A DNA stretch of 64,000 bases from contig CM114271.1 in the NCBI GenBank assembly GCA_050084515.1, positions 63,550,001 to 63,614,000 of the forward strand. The letters are read 5' to 3'. The stretch is from Blasia pusilla (Eukaryota; Marchantiophyta; Marchantiopsida; Blasiales). Below the pieces are notes generated by a model, which saw only the letters and a program-made list of their open reading frames with translations, was not told the origin of the DNA and ran no database searches. This document shows positions 13,101 to 25,278 of this stretch, in pieces; position 1 is the stretch's first letter, and every line of letters starts with the position of its first letter. Position numbers and translations under genes: made by a program.

Positions 13101-14130
13101 GCACAACTCTTGTGCAGTTAGGATTCCTCGGAGTGATTCGAGTCTGGCCTTACATGAATCTCACTTTTACAGGCCCTAAGCTGCCCATCTGAACCGTAGC
13201 TGCCGTTGTCCTCTCCATCCAGCTGGAATGCCCGACAAAAGCCTCGCGTTATCCTCAAATGGACCACCAACCACAGCCTGGGAGCTTCCCCACTGAGAAC
13301 CCCCCACCGGTCCTTCCGATGAGACACACATCACCATGTGGGAGGTCGAAAGCACAGTGGGCTGCGAAGGACCGACCCTTGTCGCCATGGAGTGCCCTGA
13401 GGAGTCCTGTGCTTCGGAGCAGTCACTCCCTCCCTCAAAAGCACCTCCCCCTCACGCCGTCGGTCTGTCCGGTTTGCCTCGGACCGCACCACACTCTCCC
13501 CCAGCGCTCCATCTTTGTCGCCTTCAGTCGCACTCTTTCAGTTACGCTGGGCCGTGTGGGCTCCATTCCATGGCGCCTCCCGCAATCGATTGCCGAGCCC
13601 GATGTCGCAACGCGCAACGCCCGGTCCTTCCTCTCCACGACTCCCTGCCTGTCTCATGCTGCTTTTGCCTCTGGAGTCTGGTCTCTGTCAGCCGTGATTT
13701 CATGCATGCACCCTTTAAAGCAAGAAACAAGAATCAATCCGGTGAAACTCCACCCCTCTCCTCTCCTCTCCGCTCCGCTCCGCATCTAAGCGTGAGATCC
13801 GCTGGTGCTCGCGGAGAGGATATTCTTGGTCAGCGGGTGGCGGACGATCGATCGGACAGGAAGGGCCAATATCGCTCTTGACGCTCACGGGCCCGTCCGC
13901 GAGAGGGAGAGCTTAGCTGTGAAGCACGAGATGCTGTAGTGTCGTTTTCTTCCGCTCTTTCGCTCTTTCGTTCGTTTGTTCTTTCTACACTTTCATGTGT
14001 CCGGCCGGACATGCATCTCCATTTCGACCGGTGAAACCAGTAGGTCTGGCGGCTCGTAGAAGCCAGTAGGTGAAGTTTCATCCGTCTCGGATTCTTGGCA
14101 CACGACGCGTATTTATTAGATTCCAGCAAG
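13101..14130. other. GC-rich block with overlapping open frames, unrecognised
   Basis: Composition is clearly richer in GC than on either side. Frames of 176 and 181 codons overlap on the plus strand (13259-13789, 13336-13881) and shorter ones lie opposite. Overlapping frames of similar length are what GC-rich DNA produces by chance. The Pro/Ser/His/Cys-rich translations match no family I know. It could be a promoter, a first exon or an unknown short gene. Confidence 0.35.
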
Positions 14131-14364
14131 AGAGCTACAAAAGAAGTCTCTTTATTCTTTATTATTGTTTCTTATACGATAATTATTGAGTGTTACAAAT
14201 CTATGTTATAATACTAGGAGAGGGTATATTTGTATTCCAAGCGGAAGGTCTTTTATAGATTTATTTTTTATGTGTGCATGGATGCTTGTTTATGAAAGAT
14301 TACGATTTCCCTAGCATCCATACAAATCTCTAGTGATATTGGAGTTTTGACACCTACTGCCTAG

Positions 14365-14410
14365 ATGTGCCTTCTCTATCCTATCCGCCTACTGGATAGA
14401 GAAGGCACAT
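14365..14410. repeat. Perfect 17-bp inverted repeat
   Basis: ATGTGCCTTCTCTATCC at 14365-14381 is followed after 12 nt by its exact reverse complement at 14394-14410. It sits about 300 bp beyond the RNase H end of the minus-strand Copia relic. Confidence 0.85.
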
Positions 14411-14689
14411 ACTAGAGTTTAGAGACTTAATTGGAAGCCTCCAAGAGATGTGGCGGAGTTTTTGTAAAATATTTGTATGGACTACATCTTATTTAATGGT
14501 GTTGTAAAGTGGAAAAGCATGACAAGAATCCACTTATGCTAGTGCACCAAATGTGCGCTCTTACTAGTTCTGCTAATGAATGATATATATTAACTTGTCA
14601 AGGTTCTTGTAAGAGCTTAATGACTCTACCATTGCGGATGACCTCTCTTGTAGTTCTAACTCTTCGAGTTAGGAATTCTTTTGCATTAT

Positions 14690-15650
14690 TCAATCCTGAT
14701 TATGTTTGCCTTTAGCAAGATCCTTAGTTTATTTATCAACCACCATATCATTTCAATCACACTAGCCTAAAATTTGATCCCATTTAGATCTCTTCCTTGA
14801 TATAATGATATTGAAAATGAATATGCTTGCTTTGGTTGTGAAGTTTTCTTGTTTCTACCAAAGCTAATACGCTTTGATTACCACTAGAAATATTCATGCT
14901 CTTTTACATCTCGCCCAAATTTTTCGATAATCTTTCGAACCAAATGGCTTCCTTTGATTAGAGCAATGTATTCATCTTTACATGTTGACAAGGCAATAGA
15001 CTCTTCTTCTTTCGCTTACCTAACTTATTGCTCCTCCATTCAATAGCAAGAAATGCCATGCGGTTGACTCTCTCAAGTTGATATCTTCTCCCCAATCAAC
15101 ATCAGTAAAGCTAGAAGATAAGAGATTTTCTTATGACATGTAGCAAAGGCACTTGTGAAAAGTACCTTTGATGTATATTAGTATGTTGCTTGTACGATGC
15201 TCGAGTGACAATTTTTCCTTAATTTAATTACCTTTAAATGACACCTGTTAACAATAGAAGGGCTTGAAAAGGACATGTGTAAGCACCTCATGAGGGTTTC
15301 CTCTAACCCATCTTCTTTCAATTATATAGATGAAGATCATTTTTATAGCAACCCAATAGATAGGACCAAGATTAGACATAAATCAAGATACTCCTACTAC
15401 TATGTAAGTAATGCGAGATCTAGTAAATACAAATGCCCACATTAAACTTCCCACTACACTTTTGCATCGAACTCTTTGCATCGTGTTTTCCTCCTTTGAT
15501 GTGGGAAGAAAATCTTTGACAGTGAATATAGTTCTAGGTTGAGGTGAGTGAAACAACCTATGAGGAATCCTAAGATGCATAAGACAAAGTTGCTCACTCC
15601 ATTTAGAGGAGTCCTAAGACTTGGAAGAAGTAGAAGTTGCAATGACATTC
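14690..15650 (-). mobile_element. Ty1/Copia relic: end of RT plus RNase H
   Basis: Read on the minus strand, a decayed Copia pol can be followed from about 15640 down to 14700. It begins with the end of RT (RTPL..., then KSVVGSLMWAFVFTRSR near 15400-15490, matching the Copia block YASAVGSLMYAMVCTRPD). FMSNLGPIYWVAI, then FTDVDWGEDINLRESTA (RNase H Asp strand) and a GNQSVLALVETRKLHNQSKHI block follow. Many stops and frame changes are present and no LTR was found. The gene-proximal gag, protease and integrase are missing. Confidence 0.8.
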
Positions 15651-17130
15651 TTGCTAAAGAGGTCTAGGAAAGCACCCAAAATCATTCACAGCCTAACTAT
15701 TATTTGTCTACCAGCCATTTACCTTATTATGCAATATCTTGCATAATAATATTATCTTCACACTTTGTTTTTCTATGCTTGGAGTTTAAGTCCACTATAT
15801 TTATTGTATGAGTTTTTTTATGGAATAAATCAAGCGTGAGTGTCTTGAAAGGCGATTTCACATGAGTTCACGGACAAGATAAATCTTACCTGAATGAATA
15901 AGTATCCTCAATTGAGTATTTGGCTCATTATGGAAGACCAATTTTGTAAATTTTGATTTTTTAAAATTTTATGGATGAATCTTTTCAATCTTAAAAAATT
16001 TCACGTACGCTTGGAGGATGGGGATGATGGTGCATTCAATTACATAATTAGGTAGAAGAAGTTGGATGACGCTTTCCAATATTCCAAAAAATTTCCTTGT
16101 GTTCACCTTGAGCAATGCAACAATTCCTACCATTATATTCAAAACTATAGAACATTTTCCAAAACTCCTTTTTGGAAGTGTTTTATAGTTTCCAAAAAAT
16201 TGGTTTAATTATTCCCACTTGTAAATAGAAATTTTCAAAGATATTAAACTAATGAATAGTTGAACCCCCTAAATCAAAAAGTAAAAAGAGATTCAATTAA
16301 TAAAGCCCTAAACCCCAGGTAGATGATTTGAAAGACCACTAGCTAAGTTGTAAAGGCATGGGTTTGGGTTAGGAAGGAGGAGATGCAAGATTCCAATGAG
16401 AGTGGCAAGAGGCATTATGATAGGGCTCCTCAAGGCTGCCCTCTAAATGGGGAAGATTGAAGCAACTATTAAACCACACATGTCTTTCTTTAATTAGAAA
16501 CATAAAACAAAAAAATGAAAAAATGAATATTGTAAATGAAAACAAATAAGACAACCTCCTTTATAGAGAAGCTAAGAAAAAATCTATAATACAAAGGGAG
16601 GATAAATTTTGATTTGCAAGAACTTCTCAAATTGATACTTGACAATAACATAGAATTTTATTCTTAATAGTAACAGAGAAATATTATTTTTTGATCTTTT
16701 AATTGCATAATTATTGGCTAGTGCATTAGGACATTGTACTAGCGATTGTAGCCCAAAAGAAGGAAACATAGCGTTTAGAACTTATATGAACCCAAAAATC
16801 CATAACGATCTAAGGCACCACTCTGATTTTGGAAACGATAAGGGAACATTGAAACCCATTGTAGGATTTTGTCATCTTTAGAATGATACTAGATTATAAT
16901 TTATTTTAATTAAAAAATTATTATTATTACAATTTATTTTAATTATTCTGACGACCTCTATAAATTCTTTTTTTTTTTTGGCCATCTAGACTATCCACAC
17001 TAAAAAAATTAATTCTCATGAATGCTAATTACTTTTTCTCCACCGCACACGGTGTTTAATTAAAATAAATTAAAAACACCTGTACAAGACGGTGAAAGGT
17101 ATATACAAAACGGGATTCCTTTCATCTTCG
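15651..17130. other. AT-rich intergenic stretch, no gene seen
   Basis: Only short open frames and AT-rich low-complexity DNA. One copy of the dispersed repeat described at 7586-7800 lies at about 16965-17060. Nothing else could be supported. Confidence 0.6.
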
Positions 17131-17770
17131 GACGATAAATGAGTACCCCTAGTAGGGCCATTCAAAGCTTGACCGTAGAGCCGTGGGTGGAAACCGGACA
17201 GTTTTCTGCTAGCCGTTTGCTCTTCACGACAATAGCTATGAAGCCCAGTGCGATCGGTTCCCGGTTGTTACAAACCAGAATTCTTTAATCCGCCGGTTCC
17301 GTCGGTTGTACTTCGGGATCTTCGCTTTTATATCCCGTTTTAACTCTTGAGGTCCTGCGGTGGAGCTTTGAACCGCCTAAATGAGATTTATTTTTTTAAC
17401 TGACCGCCGGAAGATTCCCGTAGCGTGCACGTCTGGAATGCAGGACCGCGGGCAGTGTTGGGCGTCGGGAGCCGTGCGACAACGCACGACGGAATGTGAC
17501 GGTCGAACCGGTGAGAGCGCTACTGTAGTGAGGAGTCGCTGAGAGCTCTGAGGACTCCTGTCCTCCCGCCGAACACGTTGCTACTGCAGTCCTCCTTTGG
17601 AACGGATCCTGGGGAGCCGTTCCAAAGGAGGACTGCAGTAGCAACGTGGACTGTTCGTGCAAGTCTGTCGAGCGAGCGGCGGACGGAGGATGATATTTCC
17701 GTTGGGACGGCTCACGGAAACACGTGAGAATATAGGCGAGGATCGGCCGCACTCTCTTCAGCATTTAATT
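17131..17770. other. GC-rich island with a strong hairpin, unidentified
   Basis: An island of balanced to high GC in AT-rich surroundings. A 122-codon frame is open on the minus strand (17396-17764) but matches no family I know and runs through the hairpin at 17574-17648. It may be a fragment of an unrecognised mobile element or a regulatory island. Confidence 0.4.
17574..17648. repeat. Perfect 32-bp inverted repeat (11-nt loop)
   Basis: The 32-nt arm at 17574-17605 (starting CACGTTGCTACTGCAG) is exactly reverse-complementary to 17617-17648 around an 11-nt loop. Arms this long without mismatch point to a recent fold-back event or to function. Confidence 0.92.
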
Positions 17771-19210
17771 CGTTCGCACTGCAAATGCGACTTTGGGCCG
17801 GCTCCTAAGTCTCCTAAGTAGGCTTACGGTAATCTTAAGTATGTTTAAGGTAAGTAGCGATAGAGTCCAAATTCAAAGTTTTTTATTTGACATGTGACAA
17901 AAACCGGGTCGATTTTTTTTTTTCGAAAATAAAAGAAAATTTGTATAAACATAATTAGTCCTTGGTTGCGGAATGCCCACTAATATTTCAAACTAGTGTG
18001 TGGCTTTTGAGAGGGGGATGGAGAAATTAGTTATTGAACTCGTATGAAGACCCGTGGATAAATTAGATGATGAAGAAAAAAAACCGGGTAATTATTTTAA
18101 AATTTCATCAATTTAGTGTACACTGGAAGCCCCTTGGGGTATAGCGGATTTTGAATTGGAGATGAATTTTTAGGAACGCTGGGATTAGATGTGTTATGTA
18201 GTAGTGTGGGCCCCTCTTGATGTAAAGTGAAAGTAAGGCAATGGAATAAAAAATAGTTTAAATGGATCACTTATGGCATTCAATTTATGGTATAATGAAC
18301 ATTTCTGTTATAATTTTAAAATATCATACTAGGGGCATGTACATGAAATAATTGGTATGATATTAGCATGTGTCATGCATGGCTCAATGATGCGACAGGT
18401 TTTTTCTAAATTAATTAGATATGACGAGTGTTGCAATAGGAGGCCATCGTAAAAGACATGTGTCCATGTGGAAGGTGTTTGTTGTTGAGAGGCATGTCTC
18501 TAATAATGACATAGATATTTGAAATTACGTGACTTGCTCTTCTCTTTTCTTCTATGGCACTGTGTCATATACATCTTGTCATAGATGAAATGAGGGGTAG
18601 TAGTCTATTTGTAGATATCCACAGTTTGAGGTGTGAGGATGAAATTTAGATAGGAACAAACTTTTCTTAAAAGTTCTTTAAAAAAACGTAGTTAAGAAAA
18701 GACATATGCACAATTCTTTTCATACCACATGTAATTTAGTGACTTCTTTCTTTTCCCCAATAGGTAATATAACCTTAGGGGCACTTAATAGTTTTGTTTA
18801 TAGAAGAGTTGAAGAAAAGGAGAGTATGTATTATGGAGATAATATTTTTTAAAATACCTCTCAATAAAATTATTGGGTGTCCATTTTCCTTCATATAATT
18901 ACAAAATTTTCTAATAATTTAGAAAATAAAATTTTATATAAATATCTTTTTTTTATTTTTCTAAAAATGGAGACATGTCCACCACACTCAAGACTCCACA
19001 TGTGTTAATGGATGCAAGTACATTGCATAAGCATTTTTATTATAAGGATAAGTAATAAGAATATATACGGAAAATAGGAAAGATGGGAAATCACATAAAA
19101 AATAGAAACTATAAGAAGCAAGAATAAAGATAAAGCATGCCCACATAACCATCAATGGAAAAATTATTAGGGGGTAAGGGAATAAGCCTTCATCTAGCAA
19201 AGAGGCCTTG
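17771..19210. other. AT-rich intergenic stretch, no gene seen
   Basis: No coding exon, RNA gene or mobile-element domain could be supported. Open frames are short and AT-driven. Confidence 0.6.
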
Positions 19211-20010
19211 GAGTTTCAAAAGCGGCCAAGATGGTTGTTTGACATGGAAGAAGTGATGGATTCTCTTTGACACAATCATACTTGGGACTTAGTGTGGTAG
19301 CTTAAGGGCAAGAAGAAAAATGGTTTTAGACAACGTTTTAGATGAGTGTATGAGATGAAGGAAAGACGTATCGAGACTAGTGAAGATAGAAACAAGGCAA
19401 GACTTGTGGCAAAGGGATATGCCCAAAGGAAAGGCATTGACTTCAATGAACTAGATTTTTTCACCAGCCAAAAAGATTGCATCCATTCACTTATTTTTAG
19501 GCATAGTAGCTCTCTATGACCTAAAGTTGGAGAAAATCAATATTACAATTGCCTTTCTTGCATATAGAGCTCTAAGAGGAAATGTGCATGTAATGGCCAA
19601 AGGGATTTGGAAGTATACGAGGAGGAGAACTTGGAATGAAGATTGAAGAAGTCTTCATACCAAGTGGAGGCAATGGTACAATAAGTTTGATACGTTTATG
19701 ACAGTTAACATGTATGGATATACTCACAATAAGTATGACTTTTGTGTATATGTAAAGAAGAAAGAGAGAGATGTGTATTTTGGTTACATTGTCTTGGTGT
19801 CATATGTTTTTTATAGCATTGATATGTCCATCGTTGTTGAGAACATGAGACATATTGCTCACCTAAAGAGATGATTGAACAAAGAGTTCAACATGAAGGA
19901 TCTCAATCCTTCAAAGAAGATTATTGGGATAGATATTCATAGAGATCTAGAGAGTAGATAGTTGGGGATATCCGAGAGGGAATACCTTGAGAAGGTACTT
20001 ATACACGAAA
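19211..20010 (+). mobile_element. Ty1/Copia relic: reverse transcriptase
   Basis: Shifting plus-strand frames give the Copia RT blocks in order: HNHTWDLV (~19276), KARLVAKGYAQRKGIDFNE (~19396), a degraded catalytic block where the expected YVDD reads YVFYSID (~19805), and KEFNMKDLNPSKKIIGIDI followed by EREYLEKVLI (~19880-20000). Stops are frequent and the catalytic Asp pair is lost. It is a separate fragment from the minus-strand Copia relic at 14.7-15.65 kb, covering the other end of RT. Confidence 0.85.
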
Positions 20011-23000
20011 TATCCCCATATTGTTCATATGTTTTGGATTTGCAATGATTCCTATTGAACCACCATGATAATTTTAGTGTATACCAAGTCTTAGCAACCA
20101 CTATGTATGGGCGGTAGAGAGTTTTCACAAGTTTTTGGCAATTAAAAAGCAGAAATTCTTGAAAAATTTTTTTCATATATCATTAAACTTCAAAAGAAGT
20201 GTAAACCCTTTCAAATTTTGCAAAAAAGAAAACAGAATAAAGAATTATCAGAAGAACAATTCATAAGGAAAAAACGTTTGGAGCACACCAAAGTCTTTCA
20301 TATAATTAGTAAGACGACACAAAAATATTTCAGTCTTTACTCATCTCTTTTGCTACCATTGGAAACAACCTCTTGGCTGTCCTCCATAGCATTAATCGAT
20401 TCCAAGTGCACACGTTTGTGGGTGCTCTTTTGGGAAACGCACAAACCCAAAAGGAGTTCCAACAAGTCCCATATGTAGGAACTTTTCTAAAAGCCTATCT
20501 ATGGCTTTAAGAAGTTGGGTATACACGTTCAAAGCACTTGGTTTCCTATGGTTTGGTGAATAAAGCTCATCACTTTCTTGAGTAAGGAGGGACAATCATT
20601 GTATACGAGAATACTGCTATATGCCTACACTCCCCTTATTTAATACACATCTTTTGGGCCATCTAAAAGCCAAATCTACACTTTCTTTGAAGAGGAGTGC
20701 ATGTGGACTTGTTGGCATGATTGCATCCTAAAGGGTAGGATAAGGTTATTGCTCTCGAAGATAGGGAGGAATAACTCACTAGTTTTAGAGAGAGCATGAA
20801 TTTGGGAATAGTTGTGGAGCTGCTAGGCTCCAACTTAAGTGGACCCACTAAGGATTTGTGGGATATGCTTGATTTTGGGTGGCATTCCAAATGTTTGTCA
20901 ATGAATGCATCAATTATAGCCACGATGCACTTGATATGATGACGCTGAATGGGAGGAGTGCTGATTTTATGCCCTGCAAAAATAGGTACACATTGCATGG
21001 TTTGGATGGATTCCAGCATTTTGGGCAATATATTAAAGTCATGTGTAAAAATCAAATTTTTGCTTGCCTATATAATTTGGGTTTTCTTGTAGTAATTAGT
21101 GCCAACTAAATTTGGAAGAAGGTGATGATCATGATTACCGTCTAGTCCTTAAATGGCCTCCATTAAATTGCTTTGACGAAGCGGTACATGTAAGAATACT
21201 TCTTAGACTCCTTTTATTTTCTTGAACTTATTTTAGGGCAGATTTATTTTTTTCATCCTCATTCGAAATGTTTGCATTTCCTAAATGTTTTAGAGGGAAG
21301 ACGAACAATCATTCTTGAGAGGCGAATACTCTATATGAGAATATTCTCTTCAACACACCTTTTTCTCCTATTTCGTTTAGTCCCTTGAAGTTAGATGGAA
21401 GAAGGAGCGAGGAATCTATTTTTTAAGAGAATATTCCTGCACTTGTTCTCTCTCCCTTAGTTTAGAGTGGATAGATAGAGGAGAATTAAAGCACACCTAT
21501 ACCGGCTGTTGCCAGTTTTTGCGACAGCCTGCATCCGGTCACTTGAACGGTATCACTTTCTCACATTTCGCACGATCTCGCGGGATTTTGTTGCCACGCG
21601 ATCGGACACCGGCTGCTGCCGGTTCCAAGACTTCCTGTAGCCAGTCGCGCGAAATTCCCACGCGTTTTTCTTTCAACTACACGTGAATAAATCCAAAATT
21701 TATCATTTATTATTATTTATTAAATGTAAGCCTTTAGGAAATACGGGAAGCAGCCCGTTCGCTTCACGCGACGGCCTGTAGCCAGTCAGGCGAGTTGTCA
21801 AATGGGAGTTGACTCTGATTCCTCCCCAACTGTCCTTTGGTAGCACTTCAATATTTATTGCATTTCGAAGATATTTACTGATTAAATAAAAGAGTTCGAA
21901 TCCCCAGAAATAAAATAAAAGTAAGTAATAATCATTTCAGACCAATCCATAAAAAGAAAAATTAGTGCACCGTCGATTGCGGCCATTGGATGGTAAACGA
22001 TGTACATGGACATTAGTTTTTTTGAGAAAAATATTCAAAATTTTAGGTTTTGTTGAAAACCTATTTTTCACTACTTTTTTACCATGAAAGTAACCTCACG
22101 ACAATTTTTATTTTTTTTCAAAACCTATGCTATTAAAAAAGAGCTTGTCTTTTCTTGGTTGGAATAATACATTTTGGGACTCGAATTAATTGACGTGTGT
22201 GTTTTGGGCAGTTTGGCAAGAGACTATATTCGAGCATGAGGAAGACAATACCTCCAAAAAGGAGGAAAAAATTGCAGAGGTGAAAGGATTCACTAAACAT
22301 ATATAGAAAGAGTCTTGGAATATAAGCAGAGGAGGAGACAAGAAGACGAAGGACGCGAGAGGAGATGAACATGGAGAGGGAAAGGGATCGTAGAGGTTAC
22401 ATACACGAATTGGAGTAGGGAAAGGATATGGAGGAGGGGAAGGATGGACATAAGAGGAAGAAGAGGGGTGATCCCCATCTAGTTTCGTTACTCCTCCAAA
22501 GTGATGACCAATGTATAGCACTAGTACCACCACACTAGTTTATGTTATAATATAACAGTAATGGTGGGGAAGAGGCTTTAAATATATAATTGTATTCATG
22601 AAGGACATTGGTTATTAAGATCTATGGGGCTATGGTCAACAGGTTTTAAACTTTTCTTTATGAGGAAGCTCATTGCCTCTATCTGAGGAATGAACTATGT
22701 TTGGCTATTGTACCCTTATATTTCAGTCAATAGATCTACATTACATGTATCATGGTTAAGCTAATCTACTATTATTGGAGATTGTCCCTTCATTTTGCAA
22801 ACTCCTTTCCTCTTGACACTTAGTTCTTTTAGCCAATGGGATCAAGGAATGAGCCAATAGGATCAGTCATAAGTAATTTCAAATAGCCCTTGAGAATTTT
22901 AAGAGTTAATTATGGAAGGCTATTTAAACCCCTGCATCGCACGGGTCTACACTAGTTGACTCTTAAGGCATTCTTTAGTTTTGGGCATGTTGTGGCCTCC

Positions 23001-25180
23001 ACGTACTCGACTCTTTGAGTCCCCCTTTTTTGTATTCCGGATGGGTCTTCCATCGCCCGCTTTTTATTGACACCTTGTATTTTGCTTTAGTTATGGTAGA
23101 GGCCATCTACAAGATGCCTTTCAAATAATCATGTTTCCATATTAACATGATTTCCCTTGTTATGAAGTTAGTATCAAAATGGTTTCCCCCCTTTTCTTTT
23201 TCACTTGGCCAAGCGTGACCTTGTAGTTCATTAGCTGCTCAAGTTCCCTCTTTCTTCTTCCTTTCATGGGTACTCCTCTCTGCTTTTATTCTTTTTTCCC
23301 CCCTTTTATATTTTACTTTGGGGATGTAAAATGGGGGAGGTTACTTCATGTAGAAATTATGTCTAAAAGAAATGATTTTTGTCTCACTAGGAAAAAAAGA
23401 TATATCTCCTTGCCTTCTACAGCATTTGAGTATTTCAAAAGAAATCAATTTTAGCTTCTTAGAATTTAGACTTGACTAGGTACATATGTATGAAAATATT
23501 AAAGTTCCTACTACACTAAAGATATAAGGTGTGCTTGCCGAATGCAATGAAATACACATCCTTACTAGTTATAATTACAGGAAAAAATAAATTATGTATA
23601 GAGTATGTTGGTATACAAGGAGTGAATTTTGTCTCCATGAGGAAATATGATGTTGTACATTACCTCCATTATCACTTATCCAAAATTATTGCAACAATTA
23701 TAATTTTGAATCATGTTTTTCTCTAGATTCGATGCCATGACGACGATGGTGAGCTGGCTAAGAATCCTTAATAGTCTAGAATTAGGGTGGTAAAATAGTC
23801 ATGGTTGCATATTACCCATAAGAATAAGGGGTAGATGATTCCAAAAGTTTATGAACGTGTGGCAATAGTTACTTCAAATCTCTGGGATCATATGAGATAT
23901 TTCTAAATCTTGGTTTTCTAAATATTACATTTTTCAAGTGATGTGACTTGTATCTTCAATGTAAAAGAAAATCCATTTTAATCGATTTTCTTGTGAAATT
24001 TTAATATTTTATGCGCATTATAGATGTCGAGTGTCACATGAAGCTTCTAAGTACCTATGGTAGTTATCTACAAATATTCATGTTTCATCCAATTCATCCA
24101 TGTATGGCTTCACTTGTAATTTAAGCATAGTTTAGTGACTATCATATGAAGATACCAAGTACCCAAAGTTACTTTATTATAACTTGGCTAGTATTGGATG
24201 AGGATGCATTGAGATCTCCTTGCCTACCAGCCCACACACTCTATTATGATACACAAGCTTGGATTCTTAATCTACCATTAATAGTTTTAGGAGAGGTCTA
24301 GAGAAAGGAAGTTTACTTAGTTGAGGAATCTTAAATTAATTCTCACATGTAATATGTACCATGATGTGGAATATTTTGACAAGGGTCCGCAACTAGGAAA
24401 TGGCATCCATGGAGCTCTTGCAATGAAGGAACAAGGGAAATTATGATTATGGTGATGAAATTGTAGAAATGAGATTAGCTATGATGTTTGTCCATGTTTT
24501 TTTTTTTATTGTGTTTCTATCACCAAATTCACAAGTGGAATGTAAAATCATACTCAATTTTGGAACTTTAAGTTGTTGAGGGACTCAAGATTAAATAGAG
24601 AGTTGGCAGATCCACCATACCCTAACTTTTTTCAAATTAAATCTCTTGATTAGACTATTGTATTGAACATATGGGGCTCGCACTAGCTTCATGTTAAGAA
24701 TGTACGAATAGTAGCTTTCATCCTCAACAAGATAAGTAAGTGAAAGAGAAATGAAAAGAAAAAGGAAATAAAAATTTCAACAAGTAGGACGATTGAGAGA
24801 AGACATCGGGCAATAATTGAAAACAATTTTTTATCATATTGAACTTGTAAGATTGCGCAATTGGTCAAAATAGAGGAATTCATGGCATCCTTTTGAAAAG
24901 AGACATTGGAAAGGTAAGGGGAAATATGAACCCAAAGAAGTTAGCCAACAACCTATGATTGGCACTCGTTCACGAAAATGGTTCGATGAGTGATATGGGA
25001 TAACTTCCTATTTGCAGAATATGGAATAGAAGAATCAAAATCCTTGATACACGTTTACAAATTATGAGACAAAAGACCCATAAAATTTGGATGGGAAAGA
25101 AGCAAGGAGAAATGGACTCACATTCAATGAAGGCCAACTTTGTTCATTTGTGATCAATTGTGATGTTCATGTTACTTGGA
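20011..25180. other. Gene-poor stretch; one GC-rich segment with repeated motif
   Basis: No gene could be supported. At about 21500-21800 a GC-richer segment repeats a motif three times in diverged form (GACAGCCTGCATCCGGTCA, GACTTCCTGTAGCCAGTCG, GACGGCCTGTAGCCAGTCA), with CCGGCTGTTGCC/CCGGCTGCTGCC before the first two. Short frames at 22133-22533 reflect a purine-rich strand. The rest is AT-rich and unremarkable. Confidence 0.5.
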
Positions 25181-25187
25181 CTCTCTG

Positions 25188-25278
25188 AATATTTGGCTCT
25201 TATTTCTCACGCAAAGGTATTTTCATCGCGTGAGAAATAAGAGCCAAATATTCGCGTGAGAAATATTCGCGTGAGAAA
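25188..25278. repeat. Perfect 25-bp hairpin followed by a short tandem repeat
   Basis: The arm at 25188-25212 is exactly reverse-complementary to 25228-25252 around a 15-nt loop. Directly after it, ATTCGCGTGAGAAA occurs twice in tandem (about 25250-25278), reusing the GCGTGAGAAA of the right arm. The surroundings are AT-rich, so a GCG-containing hairpin stands out. Confidence 0.9.

Noticed and set aside
13259-13881. Two overlapping frames of 176 and 181 codons
   Set aside because: Overlapping frames in GC-rich DNA without any family match; not called as a gene.
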